Below are positions 6,726-8,867 of a stretch of 8,867 bases of DNA, in pieces. Below the pieces are notes generated by a model, which was not told where the DNA came from, made no database searches, and saw only the letters and a program-made list of their open reading frames with translations. How positions within the stretch are numbered: the first letter of the stretch is position 1; every line of letters begins with the position of its first letter. This stretch comes from DASYAN01 sp036501345 (GTDB lineage: Bacteria; Chloroflexota; Ktedonobacteria; Ktedonobacterales; Ktedonobacteraceae): assembly GCA_036501345.1 (NCBI GenBank), contig DASYAN010000210.1, forward strand, positions 1 to 8,867, in the 5' to 3' direction. A program made the translations under genes and the position numbers.

Positions 6726-7507
6726 TGGAAACAACAATAGGATCACATCCAGTCAGAGAAATGACAGGAACATCACATAGTATCATAATCTCAGAGATAT
6801 TTGGTCCAACAATACAAGGAGAAGGCGCACTTATTGGCAAGCCGACAGTTTTTATCCGTACAGGCGGGTGTGATAGTAGATGCGCATGGTGTGATACACT
6901 CTATGCAGTGCTGCCAGAATACAAATCCGATTGGCATCCTATGACCACCGAAGAGGTATTTGCCAAAGTACAGCATCTCTCCGGCAATAAACCCATCCTG
7001 GTAACGCTTTCTGGTGGCAATCCTGCCATCCAACCACTAGGTGAACTGATCAACCTTGGCCACACACATGGCTACACATTCGCGATCGAAACTCAGGGCA
7101 GTGTTGCTCAGCCTTGGTTTGCCTATCTAGATTACCTCACACTCTCGCCTAAGCCACCCAGCAGCAAGCAAGTGACGAACTGGGACCGTCTCGATCGTTG
7201 TATTGCCTATGCAACCAGTGACCAGGATACGCGACAAGATCATCGCAGAATACATCTCAAAATCGTTGTTTTCGACGAAGAAGATTTTGCTTACGCTAGA
7301 TACGTCACAGAGCGCTTCCCAGACATTCCTCTGTACTTACAAGTAGGAAACCATACACCTCCTCATATCGCGCAAGAGGTTGATATCTCTGGCATTATGC
7401 ATAGGATGAACTGGCTCGTTGAGCGTGTGATGGCTGAAAAGTGGTATGATGTAACTGTCCTACCTCAACTCCACGTCTTGTTGTGGGGAAACAAGCGGGG
7501 GGTCTGA
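6722..7507 (+). CDS. queE: 7-carboxy-7-deazaguanine synthase (radical SAM)
   Basis: QueE performs the radical SAM ring contraction of 6-carboxytetrahydropterin to 7-carboxy-7-deazaguanine and is the committed step to the deazapurine core. The 261-residue protein has the substrate-proximal ISEIFGPTIQGEG (23-35). The iron-sulfur motif is GGCDSRCAWCD, a CX3CX2C with C50, C54 and C57. The SAM-binding motif reads LSGGNPA (96-102), with Asn where most radical SAM enzymes have Glu. Farther on are ETQGS and SPKPPSS, familiar from one QueE branch. The start overlaps the queD stop as ATGA and follows GGGAAGGA. A second ATG at 6725 is equally possible, and the first 20 residues are not conserved, so an ATG at 6761 cannot be excluded. 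It closes the tightly spaced part of the operon; 195 bp separate it from folE. Confidence 0.93.
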   Translation: MMETTIGSHPVREMTGTSHSIIISEIFGPTIQGEGALIGKPTVFIRTGGCDSRCAWCDTLYAVLPEYKSDWHPMTTEEVFAKVQHLSGNKPILVTLSGGNPAIQPLGELINLGHTHGYTFAIETQGSVAQPWFAYLDYLTLSPKPPSSKQVTNWDRLDRCIAYATSDQDTRQDHRRIHLKIVVFDEEDFAYARYVTERFPDIPLYLQVGNHTPPHIAQEVDISGIMHRMNWLVERVMAEKWYDVTVLPQLHVLLWGNKRGV

Positions 7508-7559
7508 CACAAGGCATTTAACTGGCTTCTCGTCTGTTCTCAATATAGTAAAAAAGTTC

Positions 7560-7610
7560 TATGAGGGGATCGACTGGAATAGGGAAACCGCAAAATAATG
7601 TTCTCTCATA
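7560..7610 (+). promoter_or_regulatory. Stem-loop in the folE leader (first)
   Basis: TATGAGGGGA (7560-7569) pairs over ten consecutive positions with TTCTCTCATA (7601-7610), two of the pairs being G-U. The loop is 31 bases and contains a small GGGAAACC element that could form a GNRA-type loop. A TATAGT just upstream (7544-7549) could be a -10 box for a folE transcript starting near this stem, but no good -35 accompanies it. I see no match to the tetrahydrofolate riboswitch. Confidence 0.4.
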
Positions 7611-7623
7611 CAGGTGTGGTATG

Positions 7624-7659
7624 TCCTGAAATCATTATCTAAATCTCTAATATTCAGGA
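7624..7659 (+). promoter_or_regulatory. Stem-loop or inverted repeat in the folE leader (second)
   Basis: TCCTGAA (7624-7630) is repeated inverted as TTCAGGA (7653-7659), a perfect 7-bp stem around an AT-rich 22-base loop, extendable by one G-U pair. It lies about 45 bp before folE. It could be an RNA hairpin or a two-half-site operator. No U-tract follows, so it is not an intrinsic terminator. Confidence 0.35.
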
Positions 7660-7708
7660 TCAACTATCTTAAATCACGGCGAAGTGAGGAACACAAAGGA
7701 TTATGGTA

Positions 7709-8332
7709 ATGCACATGGATCAGGAAAAAGCGCATCTCAATGGGCACAGCAAGCCCGGAACCCAACAACAACCCGAAAAGAATTTTGATTATCCCAAGTT
7801 GCTAGAATTGGGACGGGAACTGCTCGTCGCTATCGGCGAAGATCCTGACCGTGAAGGACTGCTTGATACTCCACGCCGCTGGGCAGACTGGTGGCGAGAA
7901 TTTATCGAATATGATCCTGGAACAACTGATACTGTCTTCTCATCCATCTCGACAGATCAGATGGTCTGTGTCTCCGGCCTGCGTGTCTTTTCACTCTGTG
8001 AGCATCATCTCTTACCTATGTGGTGCGATGTTGCTGTTGGGTATATCCCGACTGACAGAATACTCGGTCTTTCGAAATTTGCGAGGATCGCCCAGAAATT
8101 TGCCCATCAGCTCCAAGTCCAAGAACGGCTAGGAGAACAGATTGCCGATGAAATCAGTCGCCTCACCAGCAGCGAGAATGTTGCGGTCGTCCTCAAAGGC
8201 GAGCATCTGTGCATGTCTTCACGTGGCATTCGTACTCCCGGCATCATGACGACCTCGGTCATGCGCGGCGTATTCGGCGAGGAGTACGAAACACGTATGG
8301 AGTTTTTGCGCCTGATCCAAGCATCCCAGTGA
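7709..8332 (+). CDS. folE: GTP cyclohydrolase I, type IA
   Basis: FolE opens the GTP imidazole ring to give dihydroneopterin triphosphate, the shared precursor of folate and 7-deazaguanines; the enzyme is normally a homodecamer with zinc. Numbering from this start (207 residues), an unconserved polar N-terminus of about 25 residues precedes the core. The core shows GLLDTPRR, SLCEHHLLP with zinc ligand C97, catalytic H99 and zinc ligand H100, then GEHLCMSSRG with H166, the third zinc ligand C168, and R172. That is a complete type IA set. Three in-frame ATGs (7703, 7709, 7715) compete. AAAGGA at 7695-7700 is 8 bases from 7709 but only 2 from 7703, so 7709 was chosen with low certainty. Position after queE suggests it feeds the queuosine precursor route, although it could also serve folate. 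The long leader suggests separate control. Confidence 0.94.
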   Translation: MHMDQEKAHLNGHSKPGTQQQPEKNFDYPKLLELGRELLVAIGEDPDREGLLDTPRRWADWWREFIEYDPGTTDTVFSSISTDQMVCVSGLRVFSLCEHHLLPMWCDVAVGYIPTDRILGLSKFARIAQKFAHQLQVQERLGEQIADEISRLTSSENVAVVLKGEHLCMSSRGIRTPGIMTTSVMRGVFGEEYETRMEFLRLIQASQ

Positions 8333-8349
8333 AGTATCCCTACGCTTTG

Positions 8350-8433
8350 TTAGTGTTTCTCCATCGCATCAAGGCACATTAAGATTATCAGTACAATGAA
8401 GGCAAAAAAACCAAGAATATAGATAAGGTCCAT
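8350..8433 (-). CDS. Putative 27-residue single-pass membrane peptide
   Basis: On the minus strand, GGAGG (plus coordinates 8439-8443) stands exactly 5 bases before an ATG, a much better ribosome binding site than chance would usually supply. It opens a 28-codon frame ending in TAA. The peptide begins MDLIYILGFFAFIV, has an uninterrupted hydrophobic run from about residue 3 to 21, and ends in the polar tail DAMEKH. It therefore looks like a one-helix membrane peptide with a short charged C-terminus. The general look recalls KdpF-type and other tiny transporter-associated peptides, but no kdp gene is present, so no function is assigned. It lies 17 bp beyond the folE stop on the opposite strand. 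A perfect palindrome sits just upstream. It could still be a chance frame. Confidence 0.5.
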   Translation of the reverse strand: MDLIYILGFFAFIVLIILMCLDAMEKH

Positions 8434-8451
8434 GTCAACCTCCGGCTTTCC

Positions 8452-8464
8452 CATTCCGGGAATG
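8452..8464. promoter_or_regulatory. Perfect 13-bp palindrome, candidate operator
   Basis: CATTCCGGGAATG consists of two perfect 6-base half sites around one central base. It lies 8 bp upstream of the ribosome binding site of the minus-strand small peptide frame and 119 bp past folE. Its length and position suit a dimeric repressor site or a very short hairpin. No -35/-10 pair is convincing beside it. Confidence 0.35.
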
Positions 8465-8515
8465 TGTCAAAATACAGTGAGAGTATTTGCAAACTCCAAG
8501 TCCTCTCACAACTAG

Positions 8516-8553
8516 TCTCATGATTTAAAGATACCTCATGAGAGAGGTTTTTT
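8516..8553 (+). terminator. Rho-independent terminator downstream of folE
   Basis: Two overlapping hairpins end at a run of six T (8548-8553). The one abutting the T-run is ACCTC (8533-8537) with GAGGT (8544-8548) around a 6-base loop. The alternative is an 8-bp stem, TCTCATGA (8516-8523) with TCATGAGA (8536-8543). The orientation serves the plus strand, so it probably ends the folE transcript about 200 bases after the stop codon. Confidence 0.6.
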
Positions 8554-8560
8554 CTAGAGC

Positions 8561-8598
8561 AAAAATGGGACAATTTGGGGAGAAAAAGGGACAATTGG
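8561..8598. repeat. Direct repeat, two copies of (A)5(T)GGGACAATT at 21-bp spacing
   Basis: GGGACAATT occurs at 8567-8575 and 8588-8596, each preceded by five A and followed by GG. The 21-bp period is two helical turns, as expected for tandem binding sites. Read on the minus strand the motif starts TTGTCCC. Arrays of about 20-bp repeats like this occur at the ends of IS21-type and TnsB-type transposable elements; assigning it to one is inference, since no transposase is in view. Confidence 0.5.
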
Positions 8599-8730
8599 CA
8601 ATACCACATATGCAAATGGCGAGAGAGAGACAGCCCTAACCAGATTGACTTCGTTGGATGATTCTATCAACCAGTACTGCTTATCTCGCTCACCAAGTGT
8701 TGTGGGAGTGGTATGAGGCTGACACTGAAG
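8599..8730. other. Intergenic sequence without recognisable features
   Basis: No reading frame with a ribosome binding site and no recognisable protein motif was found on either strand. I see no tRNA-like fold or strong repeat. Confidence 0.5.
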
Positions 8731-8796
8731 AACCCGCCGCAAGCTATCGTGGCTTTAGCCCGTGTAGAGAGGCGGGTTTGTCCGTGGCTTTAGCCA
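8731..8796. repeat. Inverted repeat plus two CGTGGCTTTAGCC copies, possible IS200/IS605-type end remnant
   Basis: AACCCGCC (8731-8738) and GGCGGGTT (8771-8778) form a perfect 8-bp stem. Its 32-base loop contains the small hairpin GGC-TTTA-GCC. The 13-base sequence CGTGGCTTTAGCC occurs at 8748-8760 and again at 8783-8795; the second copy extends to TGGCTTTAGCCA, a 4-bp stem. From memory, GTGGCTTTAGCCAC-type hairpins recur near the ends of IS200/IS605-type (TnpB-associated) elements. No tnpA or tnpB reading frame is visible, so this would be a remnant, a minimal element or a neighbour's end cut by the window. Confidence 0.4.
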
Positions 8797-8867
8797 GAGG
8801 TCTGTTCGCTCGTGGTACCTTCATAAGAAGTTTTATCCTGTTACGCAATCATTTGATGTTACATATT

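Noticed and set aside
7508..7708. Tetrahydrofolate riboswitch before folE
   Set aside because: The conserved multi-stem core could not be matched; only two simple stem-loops are visible.
8388..8742. Two minus-strand open frames (8388-8615 and 8554-8742)
   Set aside because: No ribosome binding sites, no recognisable motifs, low-complexity composition, and the frames run across a terminator and direct repeats.
8561..8796. CRISPR array
   Set aside because: Each repeat has only two copies, is too short, and spacing differs between the two repeat types; no cas gene is present.

Overview
The window is a stretch of bacterial chromosome of roughly balanced base composition. The best guess at the host is a Chloroflexota bacterium, possibly of the class Ktedonobacteria. 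That rests on two neighbouring membrane proteins built as a cytoplasmic Ser/Thr kinase or low-complexity region, one membrane helix and a baseplate-J-like outer domain, an architecture I associate with that group. It is inference, because no rRNA or other taxonomic marker is present.

Layout. (1) Positions 2-3962, plus strand: two tandem paralogous single-pass membrane proteins. The first is cut by the window edge; the second is a complete PknB-type kinase with a 370-residue outer domain. They lie 22 bases apart and probably form one operon. (2) Positions 3973-4770, minus strand: a class I SAM-dependent methyltransferase, convergent with the kinase and divergent from the next block. (3) Positions 4882-8332, plus strand: a 7-deazaguanine (queuosine precursor) cluster in the order queF, queC, queD, queE, folE. 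FolE makes dihydroneopterin triphosphate from GTP, QueD converts it to 6-carboxytetrahydropterin, QueE contracts the ring to 7-carboxy-7-deazaguanine (CDG), QueC makes preQ0, and QueF reduces preQ0 to preQ1. The whole route from GTP to preQ1 is therefore encoded here. The later tRNA steps (Tgt, QueA, QueG/QueH) are not in the window. Because QueF is present, the expected end point is queuosine in tRNA rather than a preQ0-derived modification. (4) Positions 8333-8867: no ordinary gene, but a probable 27-residue membrane peptide on the minus strand with a strong ribosome binding site, a perfect 13-bp palindrome just upstream of it, a rho-independent terminator, and two repeat structures that look like debris of mobile-element ends.

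Noncoding structure. There is a strong imperfect hairpin between queF and queC, a smaller one that includes part of the queF ribosome binding site, and two stem-loops in the 195-bp folE leader. None matches a preQ1 or tetrahydrofolate riboswitch consensus that I can recognise, so they are candidates for unrecognised cis-regulation of the pathway. Start codons of queF, queC and queD were placed downstream of the longest open frame because good Shine-Dalgarno sequences and family N-termini point to the internal ATGs.
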